DNA of 19,078 nucleotides, from NCBI GenBank assembly GCA_000436795.1, contig HF993196.1, forward strand, positions 1 to 19,078. The letters run 5' to 3'. Numbering within the stretch: position 1 is the first letter of the stretch; every line of letters starts with the position of its first letter. This DNA is from Bacteroides sp. CAG:1076 (GTDB lineage Bacteria; Bacteroidota; Bacteroidia; Bacteroidales; Bacteroidaceae). A model generated the notes under the pieces. That model had not been told where the DNA came from. It saw only the letters and a program-made list of their open reading frames with translations, and did not search any database. Made by a program: the position numbers and the translations under genes. This document shows, one piece after another, positions 6,786 to 15,277 of the stretch.

Positions 6786-7916
6786 TTATTTAGGTGCTTT
6801 ACGATACAGGTAGATGGCAATAAAAAGATATAGCACATTGGGTATCCATACTGCAATGGCAGGCGACATATTACCGTTTATGGCGAAGGTCGATGAGATA
6901 GTCTGGAACAGAATATACGAAAAACTAAGTCCCAGTCCGATACCCAGATGCAGTCCCATGCCGCCTTTTACCTTACGGGACGATAATGATAGTCCGATAG
7001 ATGTCAGGATAAATGCGGCAAACGACATGGCAATACGCCGATGATATTCTACCTCAAATTCTTTAATGTTGGCAAAACCTCGTTGCTTTTGTTTGGTGAT
7101 ATATTCCCGAAGCTGCGGACTGGTCATTGTTTCCTGCTGTCCACGTGTAATCAGAAAATCCTGAGGTTCCATATTGATGATAGAATCCAGACGGTCGCCC
7201 CGCGTGATGTGTTCGCGCATACCTTTCATTTCGCGTATCATGTAATCTCTGATGATCCAACGGTGATACATGGTTGTATCATACGTTGCCCGGCGAGCTG
7301 TAAGGTGTGATACAAGTTTATGATCTTCGAATTTGTCCAGCGAAAAATGATAGCCACTCTTGCTGTAGGCGTCATATCTTTCCATATAAGCGACCACTCC
7401 ACTGTCTACTTCCAACTGGATATTTCGTGCGTAGTCTGCCGATTTCTTCTTCTTGTAGAGCTCTTCAAACCTCAGACGGGTAACACTTCCTGTTGGAATT
7501 ACTTCCGTACCCAGAACAAATGTCACGGCCGAAATGATGGCAGCCGAAATCATATACGGTACCATGAGTCGTTTAAAACTCATTCCGGTAGAAAACATGG
7601 CAATGATTTCGGAGTTTTCCGCCAGCTTTGAGGTGAAGAAGATTACCGCGATAAAAACGAACAACGGGCTGAACAAGTTAGTATAATAAGGTATAAAGTT
7701 CAGATAGTAATCAAATATGATTGCTTTCAGCGGTGCCTTATTATTGATAAAGTGGTCAATGTTTTCGTTGACGTCGAATACTACGGCAATAGAGATAATC
7801 AAGGCGATGGCGAAAAAGTAGGTTCCCAGAAACTTGACAATTATATAGCGGTCAAGTCTTTTCAGCCATTTCCTTTTTAAAAGTTCTTTCAGTTGGAGTT
7901 TGCTTATCAGTTTCAT
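6786..7916 (-). CDS. LptF/LptG-family permease (YjgP/YjgQ), LPS export
   Basis: 376 aa with six membrane segments: three N-terminal (about 28-48, 75-95, 117-137) and three C-terminal (about 294-314, 321-341, 349-370). These flank a periplasmic beta-rich domain (about 140-290), the LptF/LptG architecture. The family motif with NSEIIAMFSTGMSF (101-114) is present. With LptB2 it forms the inner-membrane ABC transporter that extracts LPS or lipooligosaccharide and hands it to LptC/LptA. Whether this is LptF or LptG cannot be settled from one member. Its ATG (7916) is 12 nt after the tgt stop, so it is translated from the lon-tgt mRNA. Bacteroidetes permeases of this type commonly follow tgt, as far as I recall. 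The inverted repeat at 6714-6770 follows the stop. Confidence 0.92.
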   Translation of the reverse strand: MKLISKLQLKELLKRKWLKRLDRYIIVKFLGTYFFAIALIISIAVVFDVNENIDHFINNKAPLKAIIFDYYLNFIPYYTNLFSPLFVFIAVIFFTSKLAENSEIIAMFSTGMSFKRLMVPYMISAAIISAVTFVLGTEVIPTGSVTRLRFEELYKKKKSADYARNIQLEVDSGVVAYMERYDAYSKSGYHFSLDKFEDHKLVSHLTARRATYDTTMYHRWIIRDYMIREMKGMREHITRGDRLDSIINMEPQDFLITRGQQETMTSPQLREYITKQKQRGFANIKEFEVEYHRRIAMSFAAFILTSIGLSLSSRKVKGGMGLHLGIGLGLSFSYILFQTISSTFAINGNMSPAIAVWIPNVLYLFIAIYLYRKAPK

Positions 7917-7928
7917 TACCGGAATATT

Positions 7929-9059
7929 TTATAATCTTGTAGAAATGCGTTTCACCATAGCAGGTTTCCAGGTAGAGAAGTCACCGGCAATGATGTGTTT
8001 ACGCGCTTCGCCCACCAACCACAAATAGAAAGCCAGGTTGTGGATAGAAGCTATCTGCAGGGCCAGCAGCTCTTGTGCGTGGAACAGGTGGCGCAGATAG
8101 GCGCGGCTATACATTGTGTCTACATACGAAGCTCCGTCGGCTTCGATGGGAGAGTAGTCGTATTCCCATTTCTTGTTGCGCATGTTCATAATGCCGTCTT
8201 TGGTAAAGAGCATTCCGTTTCGTCCGTTACGGGTTGGCATTACACAGTCGAACATATCGACTCCGCGTTCAATGCCCTCCAGAATATTTACCGGAGTACC
8301 TACCCCCATCAGATAACGTGGCCGGTCGGTCGGTAGTATTTCATTGACTACTTCAATCATTTCGTACATCTTTTCAGTAGGTTCGCCTACTGCCAGTCCG
8401 CCGATTGCGTTACCATCGGCATTTTTCGATGCGATGTATTCGGCCGAGCGGCGGCGCAAGTCCGGATAAACGCAACCTTGTACGATAGGGAAGAGCGACT
8501 GCTGGTAACCGTACTTAGGCTCTGTTTCATTAAAGCGGGTGATACAGCGGTCCAGCCAGCGGTGAGTACGTTCCATCGACTTCTTCGCATATTCGTAATC
8601 GGCAGTGCCCGGAGTACATTCGTCGAAAGCCATTATGATATCGGCTCCGATGGTACGCTCAATATCCATCACACGTTCAGGAGTGAACATGTGCTTGGAA
8701 CCATCGATATGAGAGCGGAACTCTACTCCTTCTTCCTTCATCTTACGGATGCCGGCAAGAGAAAAGACCTGAAAGCCGCCGCTGTCTGTCAGCATCGGGC
8801 GGTCAAATCCGTTGAATTTATGCAAACCACCAGCCTTCTCCAGGACATCAAGTCCCGGACGCAGGTAGAGGTGGTAAGTATTTCCTAAAATAATTTGTGC
8901 CTTTATATCGTCTTTCAATTCGTGCAGGTGTACAGCTTTTACACTGCCCAGTGTACCTACAGGCATGAAGATAGGCGTTTCTATCTGTCCGTGGTCGGTT
9001 GTGATAAGTCCGGCACGGGCATTCGAACGCGGATCAGTATATTGTAATTCGAATTTCAT
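7929..9059 (-). CDS. tgt: tRNA-guanine transglycosylase lacking the zinc cysteines
   Basis: 376 aa. Exchanges G34 of GUN-anticodon tRNAs for a queuosine precursor (preQ1, or queuine in salvage users). Signature blocks: GNTYHLYLRPG (59-69), TDSGGFQVFSL (91-101, with substrate Asp92), DECTPG (146-151), VQGC and GGLAVGE (220-226), and the nucleophile in MFDCVMPTRNGRNG (Asp271). The family normally has a C-x-C-x2-C...H zinc site just before YSRAYLRHL. Here that stretch reads ADGASYVDTMYSRAYLRHL, so Gly309, Ser311 and Asp314 occupy the three Cys positions, although the His of SIHNLAFY (His340) remains. The fold is otherwise complete, so the gene is probably functional without zinc. I believe this may be usual in Bacteroidetes. 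It sits 18 nt after lon and 12 nt before the permease, in one transcript. Confidence 0.96.
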   Translation of the reverse strand: MKFELQYTDPRSNARAGLITTDHGQIETPIFMPVGTLGSVKAVHLHELKDDIKAQIILGNTYHLYLRPGLDVLEKAGGLHKFNGFDRPMLTDSGGFQVFSLAGIRKMKEEGVEFRSHIDGSKHMFTPERVMDIERTIGADIIMAFDECTPGTADYEYAKKSMERTHRWLDRCITRFNETEPKYGYQQSLFPIVQGCVYPDLRRRSAEYIASKNADGNAIGGLAVGEPTEKMYEMIEVVNEILPTDRPRYLMGVGTPVNILEGIERGVDMFDCVMPTRNGRNGMLFTKDGIMNMRNKKWEYDYSPIEADGASYVDTMYSRAYLRHLFHAQELLALQIASIHNLAFYLWLVGEARKHIIAGDFSTWKPAMVKRISTRL

Positions 9060-9077
9060 ATTCTAAAAAACAGGCTT

Positions 9078-11567
9078 TTACTTTTCTTTCTCTTTTTCTT
9101 TTTCGTCGGTTACAGTAAAGTCTATGGCATCGGCTACTTTTTCGTCTGTCAGCGCCAAGGCAAGTACCTCTTTAATATCTTTTACGTAGTGGAAGTTCAG
9201 TCCTTTCAGGTATAACGGTTGAATTTCCTCTATATCCTTACGGTTTTCTTCGCACAAGATAATATCGGTGATGCCTGCACGTTTTGCCGCCAGAATCTTT
9301 TCACGGATTCCACCTACCGGCAATACCTTTCCACGGAGGGTTATTTCTCCCGTCATGGCCAGATTAGCCTTCACCTTGCGCTGGGTAAGTGCAGAAGCCA
9401 GTGAGGTGACCATGGTTATACCCGCAGACGGTCCATCCTTAGGAATAGCTCCTTCCGGCACATGGATATGAATGTTCCAGTTTTCGAAGATTCCCTCCGG
9501 CAGGTCGAGCAGATGCGTATGGGCTTTCAGGTATTCCAAAGCCAGCATCGCCGATTCCTTCATGACATCTCCCAGATTTCCTGTGAGGGTAAGGCGTCCG
9601 CCTTTACCTTTGCTCAGGCTCGTTTCCACGAACAGAATCTCTCCGCCTACGGCAGTCCATGCAAGTCCCGTAACTACGCCCGCATAATCATTTCCCTGAT
9701 ATTTGTCGCGCGAATATTCGGGAACTCCCAGATATTGGCGGATATCGGCTGGCTTCAGTTCGTGCAATCCTTCGAACTTGTCGCTGGCAATTTCGAGAGC
9801 AATCTTTCTCATTACCTTGCTGATCTTCTTTTCCAGTTCACGTACCCCGCTTTCACGCGTATAATTCTCTATGATATACTCGATGGCCGCTTTGGTGAAT
9901 TTTACATGTTCTTTCTTCAGACCGGTAGCTTCCATTTCTTTTGGGATAAGATGGCGGCGTGCAATCTCGATTTTCTCTTCAGTAATGTATCCGCTCACTT
10001 CAATCAGTTCCATACGGTCGAGCAGCGGAGTAGGGATAGTTCCCAGATTGTTTGCCGTGGCAATGAACATTACTTTCGACAAGTCGTAATCCAGATCGAT
10101 GTAATTGTCGTGGAAAGCATTATTCTGTTCCGGATCCAGTACCTCCAGCATAGCCGAAGCCGGATCTCCCTGACGGTCGCTGCTGAGCTTGTCTATTTCG
10201 TCGAGGATAATGACCGGGTTTGATGCTTCTGCCTTGATAAGACTTTTGATGATACGTCCCGGCATGGCTCCGATGTAGGTTTTACGGTGTCCGCGTATTT
10301 CGGCTTCATCGTGTACACCTCCCAGCGACATGCGTACGTATTTACGCTTCAGGGCTGCGGCGATAGATCGTCCCAGCGAAGTCTTACCGACTCCCGGAGG
10401 ACCGTAAAGGCAGATAATCGGTGATTTCAAATCTCCTTTCAGTTTCAGCACGGCAAGATGTTCCAGGATGCGTTCCTTTACCTTTTCCAGTCCGTAATGA
10501 TCCTTGTTCAATATCTTTTCGGCATTAGGAATGTTCAGTACATCGGTAGTATATACATCCCAGGGCAGTGCCAGTAAAGTTTGCAGATAAGTAAGCTGGA
10601 CGTTATAATCGGGCGACTGAGGGTTGATTCGCTCCAGTTTCGAAACCTCGCGTTCGAAAACTTCAGCCACTTCCTTTTTCCATTTTTTCTTCTTGCCCTT
10701 GTCACGCAGTTCGTCTATCTCGTCTTCCTGACCGCGTCCCAGTTCGTCTTGTATATTCTTGATCTGCTGCTGCAAAAAATATTCCCGCTGCTGTTTGTCC
10801 AGGTCTTCCCGTGTACGCATCTGGATATCTTGTTTCAGATTGGCCAGTTTCGTTTCGCGGTTCAAAATCTGTATCAGGCTGTAAAGGCGATCCTTTAACG
10901 TGTTTTCGCTGATCAGCTGGAACTTGTCTTCTATCGACAGAGGGAAGTTGGTACAGATGTAATTGACAAGAACGTGGTTCTTCGGCAGATTTTTCAGGGC
11001 AAAGGCAATGTCGGGACTCATGTGGTCGGCTACATCAATAAAGTTGTTGCTCAGTTCGACGCATGTATCCATGAGTGCCTTGAATTCATCCGAATCCTTA
11101 GGCTCCATCTGTTCTTCTATCAGGCTGACCTTTCCTTTCAGGTAAGGACGTGTTTCCGTTGCTTCATCCAGATGCACCTTTACATTGCTGGCCTGCAGGA
11201 TTACAGTTGTATTTCCGCCCGGCATTTCGAATACGCGCAATACGCGTCCGATAACAGCAACAGGATATAAATCTGCCAGTCCCGGCTCTTCCACTTCCAT
11301 GACTTTCTGCGTAGCAATGACGATATGTTTCTTTTCCTTCATCGCCTCGTGTACGAGTTTCAGCGTAGTGCGTCTTCCTGCTGTTACAGGCATGACCACG
11401 CTTGGAAACATCACCATGTTGCGCAACGTCATGATGGGAATTTCCTTCTCCAGTTCATCGGCAGATAGATTTTCGGGTGCAGTATCTATTTCGGCAACCA
11501 TTGAGAGTTCATCATCGCCTGCTTTTTTCATCAAACTATCTGTGTCTATTTTTTTTCTTCTTACCAT
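9078..11567 (-). CDS. lon: ATP-dependent Lon protease
   Basis: 829 aa, near the usual length for LonA. N-terminal substrate-binding domain from about 42 ([20 protein letters not shown]), a helical region with long charged coils (about 240-315), then the AAA+ module with Walker A GPPGVGKT (389-396) and Walker B ILDEID (454-459). The C-terminal Ser-Lys protease domain has Ser714 ([11 protein letters not shown]) and Lys757 (VGGIREKIL). It degrades misfolded and some regulatory proteins in the cytosol. The C-terminus ends in a low-complexity EKEKEKEK tail. The transcript appears to start at a TAACTTTG -7 box about 60 nt upstream and to continue into tgt and the permease. No heat-shock operator (CIRCE) was noticed. 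Confidence 0.98.
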   Translation of the reverse strand: MVRRKKIDTDSLMKKAGDDELSMVAEIDTAPENLSADELEKEIPIMTLRNMVMFPSVVMPVTAGRRTTLKLVHEAMKEKKHIVIATQKVMEVEEPGLADLYPVAVIGRVLRVFEMPGGNTTVILQASNVKVHLDEATETRPYLKGKVSLIEEQMEPKDSDEFKALMDTCVELSNNFIDVADHMSPDIAFALKNLPKNHVLVNYICTNFPLSIEDKFQLISENTLKDRLYSLIQILNRETKLANLKQDIQMRTREDLDKQQREYFLQQQIKNIQDELGRGQEDEIDELRDKGKKKKWKKEVAEVFEREVSKLERINPQSPDYNVQLTYLQTLLALPWDVYTTDVLNIPNAEKILNKDHYGLEKVKERILEHLAVLKLKGDLKSPIICLYGPPGVGKTSLGRSIAAALKRKYVRMSLGGVHDEAEIRGHRKTYIGAMPGRIIKSLIKAEASNPVIILDEIDKLSSDRQGDPASAMLEVLDPEQNNAFHDNYIDLDYDLSKVMFIATANNLGTIPTPLLDRMELIEVSGYITEEKIEIARRHLIPKEMEATGLKKEHVKFTKAAIEYIIENYTRESGVRELEKKISKVMRKIALEIASDKFEGLHELKPADIRQYLGVPEYSRDKYQGNDYAGVVTGLAWTAVGGEILFVETSLSKGKGGRLTLTGNLGDVMKESAMLALEYLKAHTHLLDLPEGIFENWNIHIHVPEGAIPKDGPSAGITMVTSLASALTQRKVKANLAMTGEITLRGKVLPVGGIREKILAAKRAGITDIILCEENRKDIEEIQPLYLKGLNFHYVKDIKEVLALALTDEKVADAIDFTVTDEKEKEKEK

Positions 11568-11626
11568 ATTCGCGTTTTTGTGTATTTAAAATGAGAGCGT
11601 ATTTTTACAAAGCTCAGAAACGAGTA

Positions 11627-11634
11627 CAAAGTTA
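11627..11634 (-). promoter_or_regulatory. -7 promoter box for the lon-tgt-permease unit
   Basis: Minus-strand TAACTTTG is an exact TAnnTTTG match 60 nt upstream of the lon ATG. No clear -33 TTTG at the expected distance was found. The divergent trmN6 box is only about 65 bp away. Confidence 0.55.
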
Positions 11635-11699
11635 AACATTCCGCTTCGAATACGGAAGCAGATTTGTTGCAAATACAATGTGGCTAACAAAATAAATGC

Positions 11700-11707
11700 T
11701 ATTTTTG
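11700..11707 (+). promoter_or_regulatory. -7 promoter box for trmN6
   Basis: TATTTTTG, followed by CGC, matches TAnnTTTG exactly and lies 57 nt upstream of the ATG at 11765, giving a leader of roughly 50 nt. Confidence 0.5.
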
Positions 11708-11764
11708 CGCCCGAAAGCTGCATAATTTATTTATTTTTGACGGAAAATAAGAATTGTAAGTAAT

Positions 11765-12475
11765 ATGCCCAATCCATATTTCAAATTCAAACAGTTTACT
11801 GTTTACCATGACCGATGTGCCATGAAAGTGGGAACAGACGGAGTGCTTTTAGGCGCATGGACGGAAGTTGCCGGTGCCAAAAGAATTCTTGATGTCGGTA
11901 CGGGAACAGGACTGATAGCACTGATGATTGCCCAGCGCTCGCAGGTTCCCGTCGTTGGTATAGACATTGATGAACAGGCGGTAGGACAGGCGCAAGAAAA
12001 CGTGAAGTCATCTCCCTGGAGAGAACGGATTGATATTTGCCGCAAGGATGTGAGGCAGATGTGCCGGGAAGCCGACGGGACATTTGATGTGATTGTTTCC
12101 AATCCGCCTTACTTCGTGGAAAAAGTTCATTGCCCCGATGCGCGCAGAAATGCAGCCCGCCATACGGCCGGTCTTACCTTTGCCGACCTGCTGGCAGCCG
12201 TGGAGAAGCTGCTGTCCGAAGAAGGCGTGTTTTCTGTTATCATTCCGGCAGATGCTGCCGACGACTTTACGCTTCTGGCTGCCGACGTACATTTATATCC
12301 GGTGCGTAAGACCTTGATACACACTAAACCGGAAGCTGTACCCAAACGTGTACTGCTGGCTTTGGGCAGAAAGATAACTGTGTGTGATACGGAACATCTG
12401 GTCGTGGAACTTGAGCGACATGTATATAGTCCGGCATATATCGAGCTTACAAAAGATTTTTATTTAAACATGTGA
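11765..12475 (+). CDS. trmN6: tRNA1(Val) (adenine37-N6)-methyltransferase (YfiC/TrmN6 type)
   Basis: 236 aa, SAM-dependent Rossmann methyltransferase. FKQFTVYHDRCAMKVGTDGVLLGAW (9-32) is the YfiC-type N-terminus. The SAM-binding loop is DVGTGTGL (43-50) and the acidic end of strand 2 is GIDIDE (65-70). The catalytic NPPY (113-116) is the mark of N6-adenine methyltransferases. In E. coli YfiC modifies A37 of tRNA1(Val); assignment of the same target here rests on family resemblance, and a related N6-adenine substrate is possible. Monocistronic: divergent from lon, with its own -7 box, and ending before a strong terminator. The stop at 12475 is followed by the two TTTGTACAAA palindromes. Confidence 0.88.
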   Translation: MPNPYFKFKQFTVYHDRCAMKVGTDGVLLGAWTEVAGAKRILDVGTGTGLIALMIAQRSQVPVVGIDIDEQAVGQAQENVKSSPWRERIDICRKDVRQMCREADGTFDVIVSNPPYFVEKVHCPDARRNAARHTAGLTFADLLAAVEKLLSEEGVFSVIIPADAADDFTLLAADVHLYPVRKTLIHTKPEAVPKRVLLALGRKITVCDTEHLVVELERHVYSPAYIELTKDFYLNM

Positions 12476-12521
12476 TTATTTTCATTTAGGCATGTGGCTT
12501 GAATCGTTATGAAGTTCTCTT

Positions 12522-12559
12522 GAAAATTTGTACAAATTTTCTGAGTTTTTGTACAAAAA
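12522..12559. repeat. Two TTTGTACAAA palindromes 21 bp apart
   Basis: A perfect 20-bp palindrome, GAAAATTTGTACAAATTTTC (12522-12541), is followed by a perfect 14-bp palindrome, TTTTTGTACAAAAA (12546-12559). Both share the core TTTGTACAAA and their centres are 21 bp apart, about two helical turns, so both would face the same side of the DNA. They lie in the 3' region between converging genes, just before the terminator. They could be tandem operators, an AU-rich RNA stem, or part of transcription termination. Confidence 0.6.
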
Positions 12560-12563
12560 ATAG

Positions 12564-12605
12564 AAAAACGTCCCGATGTTTTTAGAAGAACATCGGGACG
12601 TTTTT
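12564..12605. terminator. Strong bidirectional intrinsic terminator
   Basis: A perfect 17-bp stem: the arm at 12564-12580 (AAAAACGTCCCGATGTT) pairs with 12589-12605 around an 8-nt loop, ending in a run of T on either strand. It separates trmN6 from the converging lipid kinase gene. Confidence 0.92.
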
Positions 12606-12641
12606 CTCATATCGTGGTGACGTTTTCCGGAACCGGTGCCG

Positions 12642-13676
12642 TCAATCTCTTTTCGAAAGCCGACGCAGCAGATTGTGATTAATCTGAAGCAGTTCTTTAT
12701 GCTTGCGTGTGATGGTCGATGTAATAGGGCGGCTGCCTATAAAATCGGTGAAGTGCTGGAGCACGTTGAAGGCCTCAATGGGCGACTTGCCCTTCTGAGG
12801 AGCAATGACTTTCAGCCCTTTAGAGATAATTTCTACTTCCAGATCCTTTCCTCCCATTGCAGGGTCGCCGTCGAAATGGAATACACCTTCCTGTGCACGA
12901 TGTATTGTTATCTTTTTTTCCTTTAGGGTCTTGATACGGCTGTTCTGGTTGATGGTCTTGTTGAACAACTGAAACGACAAGGCAGGCACATCGAGTACCG
13001 TAAACGGTTCCAGTATTGTAACATCCATCATACCGTCTGTGAGCGACGCCTGAGGGGCGATGTAGGCATTATTGCCGTACTGGGAGGCATTGGCGCAAGC
13101 TATCAGAAAAGCCTTGTAGCGTACCGTCCCCGATGCGTTCTCTATTTCGTATGTTTCGGGGCGGTAAGTAAGGCTCTCGTGTAAGGTATTTTCCAGATAA
13201 GTCAGCAGGCCTCTCTTTCCGGAGTCGGCGAACTTCAGGCTTACAAACGCGTCGAACCCGACCCCGCAGGTGCAGAAGAACGGGTGAGAGTCTATCAGGC
13301 CATAGTCGATGGTCTTGATGAATCCCTGGTTCAGGACTTCGATAGCACCGCGTGCTTCCAGCGGAATATGCAGATGACGAGCCAGTCCGTTGCCCGAGCC
13401 GCATGGAATGATGCCCATAGCCGTGTCGGTGTGTATCAGGGCACGTCCTACTTCGTTGATTGTTCCGTCGCCGCCTATGGCCACAACGATGTCTTTCTTT
13501 TCTTCGGCGGCCTGCCGTGCTATTTCTATGGCATGTCCGGCATATTCAGTCTTTCGGATTGTATAATTATATAATGTATGGTCCAGTCTTTTTTCTATCT
13601 GATGCAGAATGAACTCTTTTCCATGAGTACCTGATATCGGATTGACTATAAATACTATTTCTTTCTTTGGGTCCAT
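12642..13676 (-). CDS. Lipid kinase, diacylglycerol/sphingosine kinase catalytic family (YegS/BmrU-like)
   Basis: 344 aa. DAGK-catalytic fold with NPISGTHGK (12-20), the nucleotide-binding GGDGT (68-72) in VVAIGGDGTINEVG, PCGSGNGLARHL (91-102), and the later FHFDGDP (267-272) whose acidic residues complete the active site. It phosphorylates a lipid hydroxyl using ATP at the inner membrane surface. The family covers diacylglycerol, undecaprenol-type, sphingoid-base and ceramide kinases, and the substrate cannot be told from motifs. It is divergent from spt with 228 bp between the genes, so a sphingoid or ceramide substrate is a reasonable but unproven idea. A C-terminal extension of about 45 residues beyond the usual end (after KGLKVIAPQ) is basic and may contact membrane. 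A TATTTTTG -7 box lies 32 nt upstream. Confidence 0.88.
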   Translation of the reverse strand: MDPKKEIVFIVNPISGTHGKEFILHQIEKRLDHTLYNYTIRKTEYAGHAIEIARQAAEEKKDIVVAIGGDGTINEVGRALIHTDTAMGIIPCGSGNGLARHLHIPLEARGAIEVLNQGFIKTIDYGLIDSHPFFCTCGVGFDAFVSLKFADSGKRGLLTYLENTLHESLTYRPETYEIENASGTVRYKAFLIACANASQYGNNAYIAPQASLTDGMMDVTILEPFTVLDVPALSFQLFNKTINQNSRIKTLKEKKITIHRAQEGVFHFDGDPAMGGKDLEVEIISKGLKVIAPQKGKSPIEAFNVLQHFTDFIGSRPITSTITRKHKELLQINHNLLRRLSKRD

Positions 13677-13707
13677 CTTGTCTGAGCAGCTTAGTCTTTT
13701 CAGTAAA

Positions 13708-13715
13708 CAAAAATA
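13708..13715 (-). promoter_or_regulatory. -7 promoter box for the lipid kinase gene
   Basis: Minus-strand TATTTTTG is an exact TAnnTTTG match, 32 nt upstream of the kinase ATG at 13676. It lies about 95 bp from the divergent spt -7 box. Confidence 0.5.
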
Positions 13716-13759
13716 CGACTATTTTGTTTATTCCGTGGTACATTTTGTGCAGAAATGAT

Positions 13760-13798
13760 GTTTAAAACGTTTTTTTTGCCGTAACAGGCGTTTAAAAC
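13760..13798. repeat. GTTTAAAAC direct repeat between divergent kinase and spt promoters
   Basis: GTTTAAAAC occurs at 13760-13768 and again at 13790-13798, 30 bp apart (about three turns). Both copies lie between the two divergent -7 boxes. The first copy also forms part of the palindrome AAAACGTTTT (13764-13773). This is a possible shared regulator site; in AT-rich DNA, chance is a fair alternative. Confidence 0.3.
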
Positions 13799-13810
13799 AA
13801 CGAAAATTAT

Positions 13811-13818
13811 TATCTTTG
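13811..13818 (+). promoter_or_regulatory. -7 promoter box for spt
   Basis: TATCTTTG, followed by CGC, is an exact TAnnTTTG match, giving an spt leader of about 80 nt. The leader holds a small hairpin, GTAAG (13874-13878) with CTTAC (13887-13891), just before the ATG. Confidence 0.6.
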
Positions 13819-13904
13819 CGCACTCTTTTTATGAAATTGCCGGCATGAAAGAGTCCGGTTAATTATAATTAATGTAAGTCATCGGGCTTACCAGATATTA
13901 GAAT

Positions 13905-15092
13905 ATGGGATTATTACAAGACAAACTAAGTAAATTCAGAACACCTCAGATGTACATGGAGAGAGGTGTTTATCCTTACTTCCGCGAGATTGACAGCGCT
14001 CAAGACACAGAGGTAATGATGGATGGAAAGAAGGTTTTGATGTTCGGCTCTAATTCGTACATGGGTCTGACTCACGACCAACGTATCATCGATGCAGCGA
14101 TTGCTGCCACCCGCAAGTACGGAACCGGATGTGCCGGCTCACGTTTGCTGAACGGAACCCTTGATATTCATGTTGAACTGGAGAAGGAATTGGCCGATTT
14201 CGTGGGGAAGGACGAAGCTCTCTGTTTTTCTACCGGCTTCACCGTTAATGAAGGAGTTATCCCGCAGTTGGCCGGACGTGGTGACTATATTATTTGTGAT
14301 GACCGCGATCATGCTTCAATCGTCGACGGACGCCGCCTTTCTTTTGCTACTCAGCTGAAGTATAAGCATAACGATATGGAAGCTCTGGAGAAAGAGCTTC
14401 AGAAGTGCGAGCCGGATGCTATCAAACTGATTGTAGTGGATAGTGTCTTCTCTATGGAAGGCGACTTGGCAAATCTTCCTGAGATTGTTCGATTGAAGAA
14501 GAAATATAATGCCAGTGTTTATGTAGACGAAGCTCATGGTCTGGGTGTGTTTGGTAGAAACGGACGAGGTGTATGCGATCACTTCGGCGTAACCAAGGAC
14601 ATTGACCTGATTATGGGTACATTCTCCAAATCATTGGCTTCTATCGGTGGCTTCGTTGCCGGTGACAAAGATGTAATTAACTGGTTGCGTCATAATGCCC
14701 GTTCTTATATATTCCAGGCAAGTAATACGCCGGCTGCTACTGCTGCAGCAATGGAGGCTCTGCATATTTTCAAAACTGAACCTCAGCGTCAGGAAAACTT
14801 GTGGAAGATTACCAATTATGCCTTGAAGAGCTTCCGTGAGGCTGGCTTTGAAATCGGTGATACGGAAAGTCCTATTATCCCGTTGTATGTACGTGATACG
14901 GACAAGACTTTCGAAGTTACCAAGCTGGCTTTCGATGAGGGCGTGTTCATTAATCCTGTTATTCCGCCGGCATGTGCGCCTCAGGATACACTGGTACGTT
15001 TTGCCTTGATGGCTACTCATACTAAAGAGCAGGTTGACTTTGCTATCGAAAAGCTGGTTAAATGCTTCAAACAGTTGGATTTATTGAAATAA
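13905..15092 (+). CDS. spt: Serine palmitoyltransferase (bacterial Spt)
   Basis: 395 aa, PLP-dependent alpha-oxoamine synthase fold. Condenses L-serine with a long-chain acyl-CoA or acyl-ACP to give 3-ketosphinganine, the first step of sphingolipid synthesis. PLP sites: His136 (DRDHAS, stacks on the cofactor), DEAHG (208-212, Asp208 binding the pyridine N) and the Schiff-base Lys242 in GTFSKSLASIGG. The whole sequence closely resembles, from memory, the Bacteroides Spt (length 394-395, MGLLQ...YPYFREI, CFSTGFTVNEGVIP, FINPVIPPACAPQDTLVR). KBL or 8-amino-7-oxononanoate synthase are the alternatives in this fold, but the close resemblance to Bacteroides Spt makes them unlikely. A small Lys-rich ORF follows 48 nt after the stop with no terminator between. 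The divergent neighbour is a lipid kinase. Cytosolic, possibly membrane-associated. Confidence 0.93.
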   Translation: MGLLQDKLSKFRTPQMYMERGVYPYFREIDSAQDTEVMMDGKKVLMFGSNSYMGLTHDQRIIDAAIAATRKYGTGCAGSRLLNGTLDIHVELEKELADFVGKDEALCFSTGFTVNEGVIPQLAGRGDYIICDDRDHASIVDGRRLSFATQLKYKHNDMEALEKELQKCEPDAIKLIVVDSVFSMEGDLANLPEIVRLKKKYNASVYVDEAHGLGVFGRNGRGVCDHFGVTKDIDLIMGTFSKSLASIGGFVAGDKDVINWLRHNARSYIFQASNTPAATAAAMEALHIFKTEPQRQENLWKITNYALKSFREAGFEIGDTESPIIPLYVRDTDKTFEVTKLAFDEGVFINPVIPPACAPQDTLVRFALMATHTKEQVDFAIEKLVKCFKQLDLLK

Positions 15093-15140
15093 TAAATTAT
15101 AATTTGACTTTTTAAAGGATTTTGAAAGGAGGTTTTTACT

Positions 15141-15254
15141 ATGGGAGCTGCAGGTAATAAAAAACCGAAAGGCATGCATAAAAAACATGCTCCGGCTTAT
15201 CAAGTAGAAGAGGCCATTCATGAAAATGACCTGAAAAAAGGAAAAAAGAAATAA
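15141..15254 (+). CDS. 37-aa Lys-rich small protein downstream of spt
   Basis: An ORF of 37 codons reading MGAAGNKKPKGMHKKHAPA then YQVEEAIHENDLKKGKKK. The start is supported by a strong Shine-Dalgarno, AAAGGAGG (15125-15132), 8 nt before the ATG; such sites are unusual in Bacteroidetes. It contains 10 Lys and 3 His; a basic N-terminal half, a short acidic helix-like segment (VEEAIHEND) and a Lys-rich end. It has no signal peptide or membrane segment, so it is probably cytosolic and may bind nucleic acid, ribosome or anionic lipid surfaces. It lies 48 nt after spt and before a terminator, so it should be cotranscribed with spt. I do not recognise a named family; the function is unknown. Confidence 0.75.
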   Translation: MGAAGNKKPKGMHKKHAPAYQVEEAIHENDLKKGKKK

Positions 15255-15277
15255 ATCGTTCTGACGGTTTATTTTAG

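Noticed and set aside
9462..10223. 253-aa ORF on the plus strand
   Set aside because: It lies antisense within lon, whose AAA+ and protease motifs are intact; its protein has no recognisable domain.
13831..13862. Two overlapping five-codon ORFs in the spt leader (MKLPA and MKESG, joined by ATGA)
   Set aside because: Too short to judge; no Shine-Dalgarno and frequent by chance, so not listed as genes.
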